From Glaciecola blandensis (GTDB lineage Bacteria > Pseudomonadota > Gammaproteobacteria > Enterobacterales > Alteromonadaceae), in assembly GCF_031846165.1 (NCBI RefSeq), contig NZ_JAVRIE010000007.1, positions 1 to 64,000 of the forward strand: DNA of 64,000 nt. The letters run 5' to 3'. Of this stretch, positions 16,876 through 25,234 are shown one piece after another. Made by a program: the position numbers and the translations under genes. The stretch's first letter is position 1, and each line of letters starts with the position of its first letter. The notes under the pieces are model-generated. The model did not search any database. It was not told where the DNA came from and saw only the letters and a list, made by a program, of their open reading frames with translations.

Positions 16876-17643
16876 ATGAAATTCACGAAAAAAACAGGCG
16901 TAGCAATATTAGCCGCATCAATTTTTACTTTAGGTGGTTGCGCATCATCTGAAGAAGAGCAAATCCAAGCGGTTGCTAATCAGGGCGTACAAGCCTTATA
17001 TACCGATGCAAGAGACAGTATGTCGGTAGGCAACTTTGCCCAAGCTTCTCAAATTCTCGGCCTAATCGATTCGAAGTATCCCTTTGGTGCACACTCACAC
17101 CAAGTACAACTTGATCTGATCTATTCATACTACAAAGGTGGAAAGCCTGACCAAGCCTTAGCAACGATCGATCGCTTTGTACGCTTGAATCCTAACCACG
17201 CCGATGTTGACTATGCGTACTTTATGCGTGGTGTCACAAACATGGAATTGGATAACAATTTGTTTCAAGAGTTACTTGGCGTCGACCGTGATGACCGTGA
17301 TCCTTCGAAATCAAAAGAAGCGTTCGAGGATTTCCGTCGATTAATTCAGAAGTACCCAAATAGTAAATATGCTGCCGACGCAAGAGAGCGTATGTTACAT
17401 ATCAAAAACCGTTTGGCGAAGTATGAGATTGCGGTTGCTCGTTTCTATATGCGTCGCCAAGCCTATGTTGCCGCGGCAAACCGGGGTCGATATGTGATCG
17501 AGAACTTCCCTGATACAAGTCAAGTGCAACCTGCACTTGAGGTAATGGTGTCAAGTTATGATCAGTTAAACCTTACCGAACTTAAAGAAAACACGATGCG
17601 TACGCTGCGTTTAAATTATCCGGATAGTGAATTCTTAGATTAA
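16876..17643 (+). CDS. bamD: Outer-membrane assembly lipoprotein BamD
   Basis: A 255-residue lipoprotein of the Bam complex that inserts beta-barrel proteins. Lipobox L-G-G-C22 follows a basic/hydrophobic leader. Five TPR-like repeats span about 35-240, with the conserved Y-P-F-G and R-R-L-I-Q-K-Y-P-N-S-x-Y-A features. Length is close to E. coli BamD (245). A 247-bp intergenic region shared with the divergent rluD holds its promoter. A terminator follows. Confidence 0.96.
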   Translation: MKFTKKTGVAILAASIFTLGGCASSEEEQIQAVANQGVQALYTDARDSMSVGNFAQASQILGLIDSKYPFGAHSHQVQLDLIYSYYKGGKPDQALATIDRFVRLNPNHADVDYAYFMRGVTNMELDNNLFQELLGVDRDDRDPSKSKEAFEDFRRLIQKYPNSKYAADARERMLHIKNRLAKYEIAVARFYMRRQAYVAAANRGRYVIENFPDTSQVQPALEVMVSSYDQLNLTELKENTMRTLRLNYPDSEFLD

Positions 17644-17677
17644 GCAAAAGCCGTCACCAACATGATGGCTCTCAAAC

Positions 17678-17709
17678 AAAAAAACACGTCAAATGACGTG
17701 TTTTTTTTT
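17678..17709. terminator. Terminator between convergent bamD and chrR
   Basis: A-C-A-C-G-T-C-A / T-G-A-C-G-T-G-T stem (17684-17701), lengthened by seven A-T pairs on each side and followed by a T-run on the plus strand and the matching A-run on the other. It can serve both convergent genes. Confidence 0.85.
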
Positions 17710-17728
17710 GATCAACATTCTTCAGATA

Positions 17729-18394
17729 TTATTTGAAGAACAAATGGCTAAATGGATTTATCAATCTAGCCCAACCCGAAGTAAAGTGAAGAGGTTTATC
17801 AACGATACTAAATACCAAACAGCCTTCATCTGCTTGCGTACTTGGGCTGTGCTTGTGCTCGCCATTCATGACCATGAAGTCACCAGTGTCGTATTCTGAT
17901 ATACCGTCACTGAACTCACCATTTATGACTAGGGTCATTTCGCTACCACGGTGAGTATGTTCAGGTACGCTCCCGCCCTTCTCCATGTAAATGAAGTTGG
18001 CAACGGTGTCACCACCGATATCAACAGGCGCTTGCCATAGTTTACCTACAAGATGGGACCAGTTCCCGATTGAATCAGCAAAACGCGTTAAGGTACGAGG
18101 TAACTCAAACGTCTTTCCATCCAAATCGATGATATGGTTCTTAGGAGTGACTTGAATACCCGCATCAACTTCCTGAGAAGTGATCATCTCTAGCATGCCA
18201 GAAAATTCACTTTCAGTGCTGTCAATTGTTTCGGGAAACGCCACTTCGGCATTCGCTTCTATGTATAACTCAAGCTTGTTTCGACATTGAGAACACATAT
18301 CGCAGTGTGCTGAAACAATAAGTGCTTCAGTAGACGATAGTGTCCCGTCTGCGAACTGGCTGAGTTGCTGGATGCTGGGATGAAACTTAATCAT
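17729..18394 (-). CDS. chrR: ChrR-type zinc/cupin anti-sigma factor
   Basis: A 221-residue two-domain anti-sigma factor. The N-terminal zinc domain has His5 and H30-x3-C34-x2-C37. The C-terminal cupin (about 115-205) has the metal motif P-E-H-T-H-R-G-S-E and a second His (G-E-H-K-H). In Rhodobacter ChrR binds RpoE until singlet oxygen or organic peroxide signals through the cupin domain. It overlaps the sigma gene by 8 nt (ATGATTAA), as in known pairs. The divergent lipid operon nearby is the typical target set. Confidence 0.93.
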   Translation of the reverse strand: MIKFHPSIQQLSQFADGTLSSTEALIVSAHCDMCSQCRNKLELYIEANAEVAFPETIDSTESEFSGMLEMITSQEVDAGIQVTPKNHIIDLDGKTFELPRTLTRFADSIGNWSHLVGKLWQAPVDIGGDTVANFIYMEKGGSVPEHTHRGSEMTLVINGEFSDGISEYDTGDFMVMNGEHKHSPSTQADEGCLVFSIVDKPLHFTSGWARLINPFSHLFFK

Positions 18395-19001
18395 GTGTTG
18401 CTAACATGTCCTTCAATCTTTGAAGCGCAAGTCTTGTTCGAGACTTTACTGTGCCCAAAGGAATTTCTAATTCGTCAGCAACTTCTTGTTGTGACTTTCC
18501 ATCGATATAAATTGCCTCAATGACTGCTTTCTGCTTCGCTGGCAACTCATCAAACAATTCACCGACTTGCTCTAAGGTTATCTTTTCTTCGAGCGATGTC
18601 TCTTTTGGATCTGCTGTTTGCTCGCACAATATTGGCCACAGATCATCGGAACATACATCTTCTTTTCGGTTCTGCAATTTACGCAACATGTCAAAGCGGA
18701 TGTTTCTTGCGATAGTAAAAATCCAAGTAGATGGAGAACCTTTCTCTGCGTTAAACAGGTGTGCCTTTTGCCAAACGTTTGACATTGTATCTTGCACAAG
18801 CTCCATTGCGATTGCCTCATTCCCCATTTGTTTGAGGGCATACGAACGCAAGCGAGGGGCAAAGTAGCCGAACACTTTGGCAAACGAAGCTTTGCATCGT
18901 TTTTTTGCTACTGTATCTAGGTGAGCAGACATCTCAGCCGCACAATCTTTAGGCTTTCGAACGTCTGGCTTGTTATTTTCCAATGGAATTCCGATTAGCA
19001 T
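18387..19001 (-). CDS. ECF sigma factor (ECF11/RpoE-ChrR type)
   Basis: A 204-residue extracytoplasmic-function sigma factor. Region 2 (about 38-105) contains F-A-P-R-L-R-S-Y and A-R-N-I-R-F-D-M-L-R. Region 4 (about 145-200) ends with G-T-V-K-S-R-T-R-L-A-L-Q-R-L. Pairing with ChrR places it in the singlet-oxygen-responsive group, distinct from the envelope-stress RpoE at 56.7-57.2 kb. The start at 19001 (ATG, AGGA 4 nt upstream) fits a promoter ending near 19030; an internal Met24 is an alternative. It is probably autoregulated through the TGATCT-N16-GTATACT element upstream. Confidence 0.93.
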   Translation of the reverse strand: MLIGIPLENNKPDVRKPKDCAAEMSAHLDTVAKKRCKASFAKVFGYFAPRLRSYALKQMGNEAIAMELVQDTMSNVWQKAHLFNAEKGSPSTWIFTIARNIRFDMLRKLQNRKEDVCSDDLWPILCEQTADPKETSLEEKITLEQVGELFDELPAKQKAVIEAIYIDGKSQQEVADELEIPLGTVKSRTRLALQRLKDMLATHD

Positions 19002-19031
19002 TCAATTCAGTCCTGTCGTATTGATTACTGT

Positions 19032-19060
19032 AGTATACGAATCGTGATTAAGAAAGATCA
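19032..19060 (-). promoter_or_regulatory. Candidate ECF promoter of the sigma/chrR operon
   Basis: Minus strand: TGATCT (19060-19055), 16-nt spacer, GTATACT (19038-19032), about 30 nt before the sigma ATG. TGATC is the hallmark -35 of RpoE/ChrR promoters. The same arrangement occurs at 19759-19788 on the opposite strand. Confidence 0.6.
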
Positions 19061-19094
19061 CTTATTAAATTCTTTCTGTTGGCTGTAATTACGA

Positions 19095-19661
19095 TTACTC
19101 AATTAGCTGTGAAAGATACGCAACAATCTTTTTGCAGTCTTTTTGCGCGAGAAAATGCTGCTTTTGTTCTGCATCAACCGGCAGCAATTCTAACCACCGA
19201 TTAATCACCCACAATGGGTCGTCTAGCTTGACCTGGTCGTATAAACCGCTAACTTCCTGATAAGTTTCAAATATCTCACCAAGTCGCTCATTCATTGGGC
19301 TCAGTTCATTAATGTCAAAGTTACACTGCCATACATCCACCGGCTCGCAACTCGCCACTCGGAGTTCATCTTTTTCGGTTTCAATGTCGTTTATGCTGAC
19401 GCAGTACTGGCCTTCTACCGTAATCCCTAAAAGACCATCCTCAAGGACATCAAAATCAATCACTTTGCAATACGTTCCCGTAGGAAAGATATGAGTGTTG
19501 AGCGTTTTATCTCCCTTTGCATTCAACATACATATCACGAATCCACCGTTGCTTTCGCAGGCTTCTTTTACCATGCGAGTATACCTGGGCTCGAAGATGC
19601 GTAAGGCCATTCTCCCCTCGGGAAGAATATGTGATGACAGTGGAAATAATGGAACTTTCAT
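19095..19661 (-). CDS. LON substrate-binding-domain protein
   Basis: A 188-residue protein consisting only of the LON N-terminal (PUA-like) domain: it starts M-K-V-P-L-F-P-L-S-S-H-I-L-P-E-G with I-F-E-P-R-Y. There is no ATPase or protease domain, so it is not a Lon protease. Such stand-alone proteins are commonly linked with ECF/ChrR modules in marine gammaproteobacteria. A role in substrate recognition or quality control is guessed, not shown. It lies 93 bp upstream of the sigma gene in the same direction. Confidence 0.85.
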   Translation of the reverse strand: MKVPLFPLSSHILPEGRMALRIFEPRYTRMVKEACESNGGFVICMLNAKGDKTLNTHIFPTGTYCKVIDFDVLEDGLLGITVEGQYCVSINDIETEKDELRVASCEPVDVWQCNFDINELSPMNERLGEIFETYQEVSGLYDQVKLDDPLWVINRWLELLPVDAEQKQHFLAQKDCKKIVAYLSQLIE

Positions 19662-19698
19662 AAATGTTTTCTTAACTCAATAAATTTGAACTACACTT

Positions 19699-19727
19699 TC
19701 ATTACGGGATGAAGGATAAATAGATCG
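19699..19727 (-). promoter_or_regulatory. Weak ECF-type promoter candidate for the LON-domain gene
   Basis: Minus strand: CGATCT (19727-19722), 16-nt spacer, GTAATGA (19705-19699), 37 nt before the LON-domain ATG. It resembles the two stronger elements nearby but has one -35 mismatch and a poorer -10. Confidence 0.35.
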
Positions 19728-19758
19728 AATTGTTTAAAATTAAAAATAATTAATATCC

Positions 19759-19788
19759 TGATCTCAACTGTAAACAGAAGGGTACAAT
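19759..19788 (+). promoter_or_regulatory. Candidate ECF promoter of the lipid-modification operon
   Basis: TGATCT (19759-19764), 17-nt spacer, GTACAAT (19782-19788), 27 nt before the ATG of the NTF2-like gene. It matches the sigma gene's own promoter candidate in both boxes, linking the operon to the ECF sigma factor. Confidence 0.6.
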
Positions 19789-19815
19789 CACTATCATTTC
19801 GAAATTTAGAACAAC

Positions 19816-20238
19816 ATGACCGCAATACAAAAATTTGAATCGTTCTACACAGATTTAGCGTCGATGAAAATAGAACAGCTTGCCAGCGTTTACAGCAACG
19901 ATGTTGTATTTATCGACCCAATAGCTGCTCATGAAGGCATCAACGCGGTTGAGGATTACTTTTCAAAACTGCTGCACAACGCGAAGTACTGCACATTCAA
20001 CATACATGAAATCCAAGAAACAAAGACAAACAATCATGTAGTCACGTGGCAAATGGTATTCACATCGTCGCGCATGAACAAGGGAAAGCCAATCGCCGTT
20101 GACGGTATTACGATGTTAAAAATAGCTGACGACCGTGTCGTTTACCACCGAGATTATTACGACTTGGGTCAGATGGTGTATGAGAATATCCCACTCATCG
20201 GTCGATTAATAAAGAAAATAAAAAGGGCTTTGAGCTAA
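19816..20238 (+). CDS. NTF2/SnoaL-like protein
   Basis: A 140-residue single-domain cone-fold protein: F-Y-T-D-L-A-S near the start, F-I-D-P-I-A-A-H-E-G, and V-Y-H-R-D-Y-Y-D-L-G near 115. It belongs to the NTF2-like/SnoaL-like superfamily, which includes isomerases, hydratases and binding proteins. It is the first gene of a tight five-gene operon typical of RpoE/ChrR regulons, so a role in membrane-lipid oxidation or repair is likely. The exact substrate cannot be told. TAATG overlap with the SDR gene. Confidence 0.82.
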   Translation: MTAIQKFESFYTDLASMKIEQLASVYSNDVVFIDPIAAHEGINAVEDYFSKLLHNAKYCTFNIHEIQETKTNNHVVTWQMVFTSSRMNKGKPIAVDGITMLKIADDRVVYHRDYYDLGQMVYENIPLIGRLIKKIKRALS

Positions 20239-20978
20239 TGACGACAATATTAATAACAGGTGCAACCTCGGGTATAGGAGAGGCGCTCGCAAAACTAGCC
20301 GCACAATCCGGCCACCAAGTCATCGCATGTGGAAGAAACGAAGACAAGCTTGCTGAGCTTGAGAAATTACCTTGCATCCAAACCTGCAAGTTCGACGTTA
20401 CTAATGAAGAAGAGACAAAAAAGGCACTGGCTGATGTTAAATGCGACATTGCTGTGCTTAACGCTGGTACTTGCGAATACGTAGACTTACCTGAACTCGA
20501 ACCAGACATGTTCAAACGCGTGTTCGATGCAAACGTATTTGGGGTTGTAAATATGATTGCGGGCCTACTGCCTAAATTGGAAAAAGGAAATAAAATCGTT
20601 TTCGTTGATAGCTTAGCTAGGCTATTGCCATTTCCACGCAGCCAAGCATACGGTGCTAGTAAAGCAGCGCTGAACTACATGGCGAAAAGCTTTGAAGTGG
20701 ATTTAGCAAATAAAGGAATTAAAGTACAAACTTTATCTCCGGGCTTCGTAAAGACGCCTCTTACTGACAAAAACGACTTTCCAATGCCAATGGTGATAAG
20801 TGCTGATGATGCAGCAAAATATATGCTAGATGGGATATTTAAGTCTCGGTCGAGCGTTTATTTCCCGCGTCGGTTTAGTTTTATCGTTCGCCTATTAAAC
20901 CTTTTACCTGAATCCGTTCAGCGTAAACTCTGCATTGGTATGAGACAGAAACCACGGAAAGCTAGGAACAAAAAATAA
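20238..20978 (+). CDS. Short-chain dehydrogenase/reductase
   Basis: A 246-residue Rossmann enzyme with nucleotide-binding T-G-A-T-S-G-I-G (7-14), N-A-G (75-77), and catalytic Ser125 with Y138-G-A-S-K142. The basic C-terminal end (Q-K-P-R-K-A-R-N-K-K) may touch the membrane. It probably oxidises or reduces a lipid-derived alcohol or ketone in the ChrR-linked operon (inference from context). Overlaps both neighbours by one base (TAATG at each end). Confidence 0.9.
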   Translation: MTTILITGATSGIGEALAKLAAQSGHQVIACGRNEDKLAELEKLPCIQTCKFDVTNEEETKKALADVKCDIAVLNAGTCEYVDLPELEPDMFKRVFDANVFGVVNMIAGLLPKLEKGNKIVFVDSLARLLPFPRSQAYGASKAALNYMAKSFEVDLANKGIKVQTLSPGFVKTPLTDKNDFPMPMVISADDAAKYMLDGIFKSRSSVYFPRRFSFIVRLLNLLPESVQRKLCIGMRQKPRKARNKK

Positions 20979-22258
20979 TGACAAAGCGCGTTGCCATCGT
21001 TGGCACTGGGATATCAGGCTTAACAACAGCCTATTTATTGAATAAAGAACATAATATTACTGTATACGAAGCCAACGATTATATCGGCGGCCATACAGCA
21101 ACTAAGAAAGTCGAAGTAGACGGTAAGGAATATGCAATTGATACAGGGTTTATTGTCTACAACGATTGGACTTATCCCAACTTCATAAAGCTACTCAGTA
21201 CACTAGGTGTTCCAACTCAAGCGACCGAAATGAGTTTCAGTGTTAAGAACCTGAAAACCAAAATGGAGTACAATGGGAACACCATCAACAGTTTGTTTGC
21301 TCAGCGACGCAATATATTTAGGCCAGCATTTTGGCGTCTAGTGCTTGATATTGTAAAATTTAATAAACTTTGCAAAGCTCATATTGAAAATCAAAGGTCG
21401 ACTGACAATATAACGCTTGCTGATTTTATAAAACAGCACAAACTCAGTGATGTTTTTACGCAAAATTACATCCTCCCGATGTGCGCTGCAATTTGGTCCA
21501 CTAGCTTAGAAGCTTCAGCGAATTTTCCATTAGCCTTTTTCCTTAAGTTTTTTAATAACCATGGACTGCTCAATATTACTAATCGCCCTCAATGGTGCAC
21601 GCTCATCGGCGGCTCCAGCGAATATATTGGTCCGTTGACAGCATCATTCAAAGATAAAATCTTACTCAACTCACCCGTTCAAAGCGTATCGCAAAAAGAT
21701 GGAAAGTTTATAGTCACTAGCGGTGAAAATGCACAGACATTTGATGAAGTCGTTTTCGCTTGTCACAGTGATCAGGCCTTAGAAATTCTAAGTTCCGATG
21801 CATCCAGTGAACTTGACCTCGATAGCTACTCGGCAGTGTTGAGTGAAATCCCCTACTCTATGAATGAAGTCGTTATGCACACTGACACAAGTATATTGCC
21901 AGAGCGGCCGCTTGCATGGGCTAGTTGGAACTATGAGATAGAGGGGGCTGCTTCTGAATCCACCAGACCAGCGGCGATCACATACAATATGAATATCTTA
22001 CAAAGACTGAATAGCGATACCACGTTCTGTGTCAGTCTGAATAACACTGCGGCAATTGATCCAGCGAAGATTCTCGGTACGTACCATTACGCTCACCCTC
22101 AGTTTAGCCCTGCTATGGTCTCTGCTCAGGAGCAACGCGAATTAATTTGCGGCAAAGAAGGCATCCATTTTTGCGGCGCTTATTGGTATAACGGCTTTCA
22201 TGAAGACGGTGTACGCAGTGCGCTTGATGTTTGCGAAAGGTTTGGAGCAAGCCTGTGA
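20978..22258 (+). CDS. FAD-dependent amine-oxidase-family oxidoreductase
   Basis: A 426-residue flavoprotein. The N-terminal dinucleotide motif is V-G-T-G-I-S-G-L, then E-A-N-D-Y-I-G-G-H-T, and the C-terminal FAD signature is G-A-Y-W-Y-N-G-F-H-E-D-G-V-R-S-A. This is the FAD/NAD(P)-binding protein (COG2907) found next to DUF1365 and Cfa-like genes in RpoE/ChrR regulons. Related desaturase-like flavoenzymes act on polyprenyl or fatty-acyl chains. Acyl chain oxidation is the likely job (inference). Confidence 0.9.
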   Translation: MTKRVAIVGTGISGLTTAYLLNKEHNITVYEANDYIGGHTATKKVEVDGKEYAIDTGFIVYNDWTYPNFIKLLSTLGVPTQATEMSFSVKNLKTKMEYNGNTINSLFAQRRNIFRPAFWRLVLDIVKFNKLCKAHIENQRSTDNITLADFIKQHKLSDVFTQNYILPMCAAIWSTSLEASANFPLAFFLKFFNNHGLLNITNRPQWCTLIGGSSEYIGPLTASFKDKILLNSPVQSVSQKDGKFIVTSGENAQTFDEVVFACHSDQALEILSSDASSELDLDSYSAVLSEIPYSMNEVVMHTDTSILPERPLAWASWNYEIEGAASESTRPAAITYNMNILQRLNSDTTFCVSLNNTAAIDPAKILGTYHYAHPQFSPAMVSAQEQRELICGKEGIHFCGAYWYNGFHEDGVRSALDVCERFGASL

Positions 22259-22986
22259 GCGAAACGCTAGAGTCTGGTATTTATCACGGCATAGTGCATC
22301 ATCAGCGCTTTGTGCCAAAAATACACCGCTTTAACTATCGTATTTATCTGTATTGGCTCAAGCTAAGCGAACTCCCGACATTGAATGAGCGAGTTCGTGG
22401 ATTTTCAACCGAGCAAAAAGGGTTCAGTCCTGTTAAGTTTTTACGACCAGACTTTTTAGGTGAGCCCACTTTACCGATTGAAGAAGCCGTATTGCAGCGA
22501 ATGAATGAGCTTCATGGCAGCCACCTTGAAGGTGAGGTGTTTTTTCTTGGCCAAATAAGAACATTTGGGTGGTATTTTAGCCCAGTGAACTTCTACTATC
22601 TGCGTAATAAACAAGGATATTTCACACACATGCTAGCTGAAGTGAGCAATACTCCTTGGAATAAACGTCACCATTATTTAGTAGACTTAGCTAAACAAGA
22701 AAACAACGACAAAGCTTTTCATGTTTCACCATTCAACCCGATGGACATGCAGTATCAGTGGCGAATCAAACAACCCGCAAGTAAGCTAAATCTGCATTTA
22801 GCTTGTATAAAGGATACAAAGCATTTCGAAGCAGCATTAGATATGGACTTGCAACCACTAAACAGTCAAACATTACGTAGCGCCTTGTTATCCATTCCCA
22901 GCATGACTATCAAAACTGTCGCTGGCATTTACTGGCAAGCTCTTAAGCTATTCTTTAAACGCGTACCAATTTATATGCACCCATGA
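22255..22986 (+). CDS. DUF1365 family protein
   Basis: A 243-residue DUF1365 protein: Y-H-G-I-V-H-H-Q-R-F near the N-terminus, F-Y-Y-L-R-N, E-V-S-N-T-P-W, and F-H-V-S-P-F-N-P-M-D. The family is almost always between the FAD oxidoreductase and the Cfa-like methyltransferase; its biochemistry is not settled. The start is GTG at 22255, with G-G-A-G 7 nt upstream and a 4-nt GTGA overlap with the flavoprotein stop; a TTG 24 nt earlier has no such site. Confidence 0.9.
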   Translation: MSETLESGIYHGIVHHQRFVPKIHRFNYRIYLYWLKLSELPTLNERVRGFSTEQKGFSPVKFLRPDFLGEPTLPIEEAVLQRMNELHGSHLEGEVFFLGQIRTFGWYFSPVNFYYLRNKQGYFTHMLAEVSNTPWNKRHHYLVDLAKQENNDKAFHVSPFNPMDMQYQWRIKQPASKLNLHLACIKDTKHFEAALDMDLQPLNSQTLRSALLSIPSMTIKTVAGIYWQALKLFFKRVPIYMHP

Positions 22987-23000
22987 GGTAAGGATTAAAT

Positions 23001-24257
23001 ATGTCACATGGTGAACAAACACTTCCCAATTCAGATTCAATGTCATTTATGGACAAGACCTACCGTAGTCTATTTGTAAAAGCGTTACAGAATATGCCTG
23101 AGGGTCACTTAACACTAACCGAAAATGGACACTTGGTCGCCCAGTGTGGCGATCCAGACCAAGACTTACACGCTGAAGTTAATATTATTGACACCCGTGC
23201 CTACAAAAAATTATTGCTCGGTGGTAGCGTTGCATCTGGTGAAACTTTTACAGAAGGTTGGTGGACAACGCCAAACCTGACCAATGTAATCAGAATTTTT
23301 GCTCGTAATTTAAGTACGCTCGACGAATGGGAAAATAAGTTTAAATGGGTAACGATGCCTGTCATGAAAGTACAACACTTCATGCGCAGAAATAGCCGAG
23401 ACCAAGCGAAGAAAAACATCTCAGCTCACTACGATCTTGGAAATAAGCTTTACACTAAGTTTTTAGACGATTCCATGATGTATTCTGCAGCTATTTATCC
23501 AGACGCAAACGCCACTCTGGCCGAGGCGCAGGAAAATAAACTGAGATCAATCTGTGATAAGTTGCAGTTAACACCCAGCGACCACCTTATTGAAATAGGC
23601 ACTGGTTGGGGCGGTTTAGCAATATTCGCGGCAAAACACTATGGCTGTAGAGTCACAACCACCACTATCTCAGATGAACAGTATGCCTATGCTCAGGACT
23701 GGGTAGCGAAAGAACAACTAGAAGACAAAATTACACTACTAAAGAAAGACTATCGCCTGCTTGAAGGCAAGTTCGACAAATTAGTGTCGATCGAGATGAT
23801 TGAAGCGGTTGGCAAAGCCTACCTGCCAAACTTCTTTGAAAAATGTTCTAGCCTTCTTAAACCGCAAGGTTTAATGGTGTTACAGGCGATTACTATCGAT
23901 GATCGTCGTTATGACAGTTACTCAAATAGCGTCGACTTTATTCAAAAGCATATCTTCCCAGGTGGCTTTTTACCTTCTCAATTAGCCATCAATCAGTTTT
24001 TGAAAAAGAACACCGATATGAATATTCGAGACCTACACGACATTGGTTTGGATTACGCTAAGACCTTGAGAGATTGGCACACCGCATTTAATGAGAACAA
24101 GCAAGCACTGGAAGCAGATGGTTATGATGAACGTTTTGCTAGAATGTGGCAGTACTATTTGAACTATTGTGAAGGTGGTTTTTTAGAGCGTGCTATCAGT
24201 ACAGTACAGTTGGTGCTGAGTAAACCTCACTATCGAGCTGAACTGGATCGCGCATAG
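23001..24257 (+). CDS. Cyclopropane-fatty-acyl-phospholipid synthase family methyltransferase
   Basis: A 418-residue SAM-dependent methyltransferase of the Cfa family. An N-terminal lipid-binding segment is followed by the SAM loop E198-I-G-T-G-W-G-G205, H-Y-D-L-G-N, and the C-terminal G-F-L-E-R-A. E. coli Cfa has 382 residues. Its place at the end of an RpoE/ChrR-linked operon fits homologues that methylate unsaturated acyl chains. One such homologue is known to work in methyl-furan fatty acid synthesis rather than cyclopropanation, so the product is left open. A terminator follows. Confidence 0.9.
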   Translation: MSHGEQTLPNSDSMSFMDKTYRSLFVKALQNMPEGHLTLTENGHLVAQCGDPDQDLHAEVNIIDTRAYKKLLLGGSVASGETFTEGWWTTPNLTNVIRIFARNLSTLDEWENKFKWVTMPVMKVQHFMRRNSRDQAKKNISAHYDLGNKLYTKFLDDSMMYSAAIYPDANATLAEAQENKLRSICDKLQLTPSDHLIEIGTGWGGLAIFAAKHYGCRVTTTTISDEQYAYAQDWVAKEQLEDKITLLKKDYRLLEGKFDKLVSIEMIEAVGKAYLPNFFEKCSSLLKPQGLMVLQAITIDDRRYDSYSNSVDFIQKHIFPGGFLPSQLAINQFLKKNTDMNIRDLHDIGLDYAKTLRDWHTAFNENKQALEADGYDERFARMWQYYLNYCEGGFLERAISTVQLVLSKPHYRAELDRA

Positions 24258-24267
24258 GTGAATAGAT

Positions 24268-24290
24268 AGCCCTGGAGTCAGGGCTTTTTT
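24268..24290 (+). terminator. Rho-independent terminator of the lipid operon
   Basis: Stem A-G-C-C-C-T-G (24268-24274) with C-A-G-G-G-C-T (24279-24285), loop G-A-G-T, followed by six T. It lies between the Cfa-like gene and the convergent motB/pomB. Confidence 0.92.
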
Positions 24291-24295
24291 AACAT

Positions 24296-25234
24296 TTACT
24301 GTTCTGGTTCGGTGCCAGGTAATACCGAAATAGGCTCAGCATATTTCGGTTTGCCTTGCATGACTGAAATCTCGACTCGACGATTTTTGCTTCTGGCCTC
24401 AGGAGTGTCTTCTTCTTCCATTGGTTGCGTAGCTGCTTTACCAACTATTTTCATACGCGCTTCATCAAACCCTGGCGCTCTTCTTAACTCTTCTGCCACT
24501 GCAACGGCTCGCTGTGCAGATAAGTCCCAGTTAGAACGGTATAACTCGTTAGAAATGTTGATGCTGTCGCTGTGCCCGGTAACTTCTATTTCACCAGGCA
24601 TTTCAGCCAGTAATTCACCAATGCTGCGTATGACCGGCTTAAATTGCGGTTGCAAGAATGCAGAGCCAGCTGAAAATGAACCGTTTTCACGAATACGAAT
24701 AACGATCTGCTGTCCAAGATTTTCAACATCCACAGCACCATCTTTGATTTCCTTTTGAAGGAGATCTTCCACTTTCTTTGTGTTTTGTTCGGTTTGTTCT
24801 TTGGTGGAAGCTGACGCTGCAGCTGCCGCAACCTGATTCGCCGTTTGTGACGATTGACCGCCGCGGAAAGTACCTCTTTGTTTCTGTCTACCACCCGCAT
24901 TATCTTCCTCGCCATCTTGGAAGTTCAGCATTGGCTTTGTAATTTCTTGGGTAATTTGCTGCACGGTTTCAATTGGTGTTGGGTCGGGCTTGCCTGGTCT
25001 GAACTCCATAGCAATCACACTGGTACCTTTGGGAATATCTTTTAGTTCGATTTTGTTTTGCACACCAAAAGCAAACTTCATTGAGCCCGCTATTTGTTTA
25101 AACTTCTTCACGTCCATTTCAGAGAATGAAAGTAACAGTACAAAGAAGCACATCAATAAAGACATTAAGTCAGCAAACGTCCCCATCCAAGCGGGTAGCC
25201 CTTCGGGGGGACATTTTGGGCATTCGTCATCCAC
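24296..25234 (-). CDS. pomB: Flagellar stator protein PomB/MotB
   Basis: A 312-residue stator subunit. A short cytoplasmic N-terminus precedes a single membrane helix (about 18-40) with the ion-binding Asp22 in T-F-A-D-L-M, then a Gln/Ala-rich linker. The C-terminal OmpA-like peptidoglycan-binding domain (about 160-295) has T-G-H-S-D-S and N-R-R-V-E-I. The Cys-rich P-K-C-P-P-E-G N-terminus is typical of PomB. Sodium drive is inferred from similarity to PomB of marine bacteria. GTG start overlapping the pomA TAG by one base. Confidence 0.9.
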   Translation of the reverse strand: MDDECPKCPPEGLPAWMGTFADLMSLLMCFFVLLLSFSEMDVKKFKQIAGSMKFAFGVQNKIELKDIPKGTSVIAMEFRPGKPDPTPIETVQQITQEITKPMLNFQDGEEDNAGGRQKQRGTFRGGQSSQTANQVAAAAASASTKEQTEQNTKKVEDLLQKEIKDGAVDVENLGQQIVIRIRENGSFSAGSAFLQPQFKPVIRSIGELLAEMPGEIEVTGHSDSINISNELYRSNWDLSAQRAVAVAEELRRAPGFDEARMKIVGKAATQPMEEEDTPEARSKNRRVEISVMQGKPKYAEPISVLPGTEPEQ

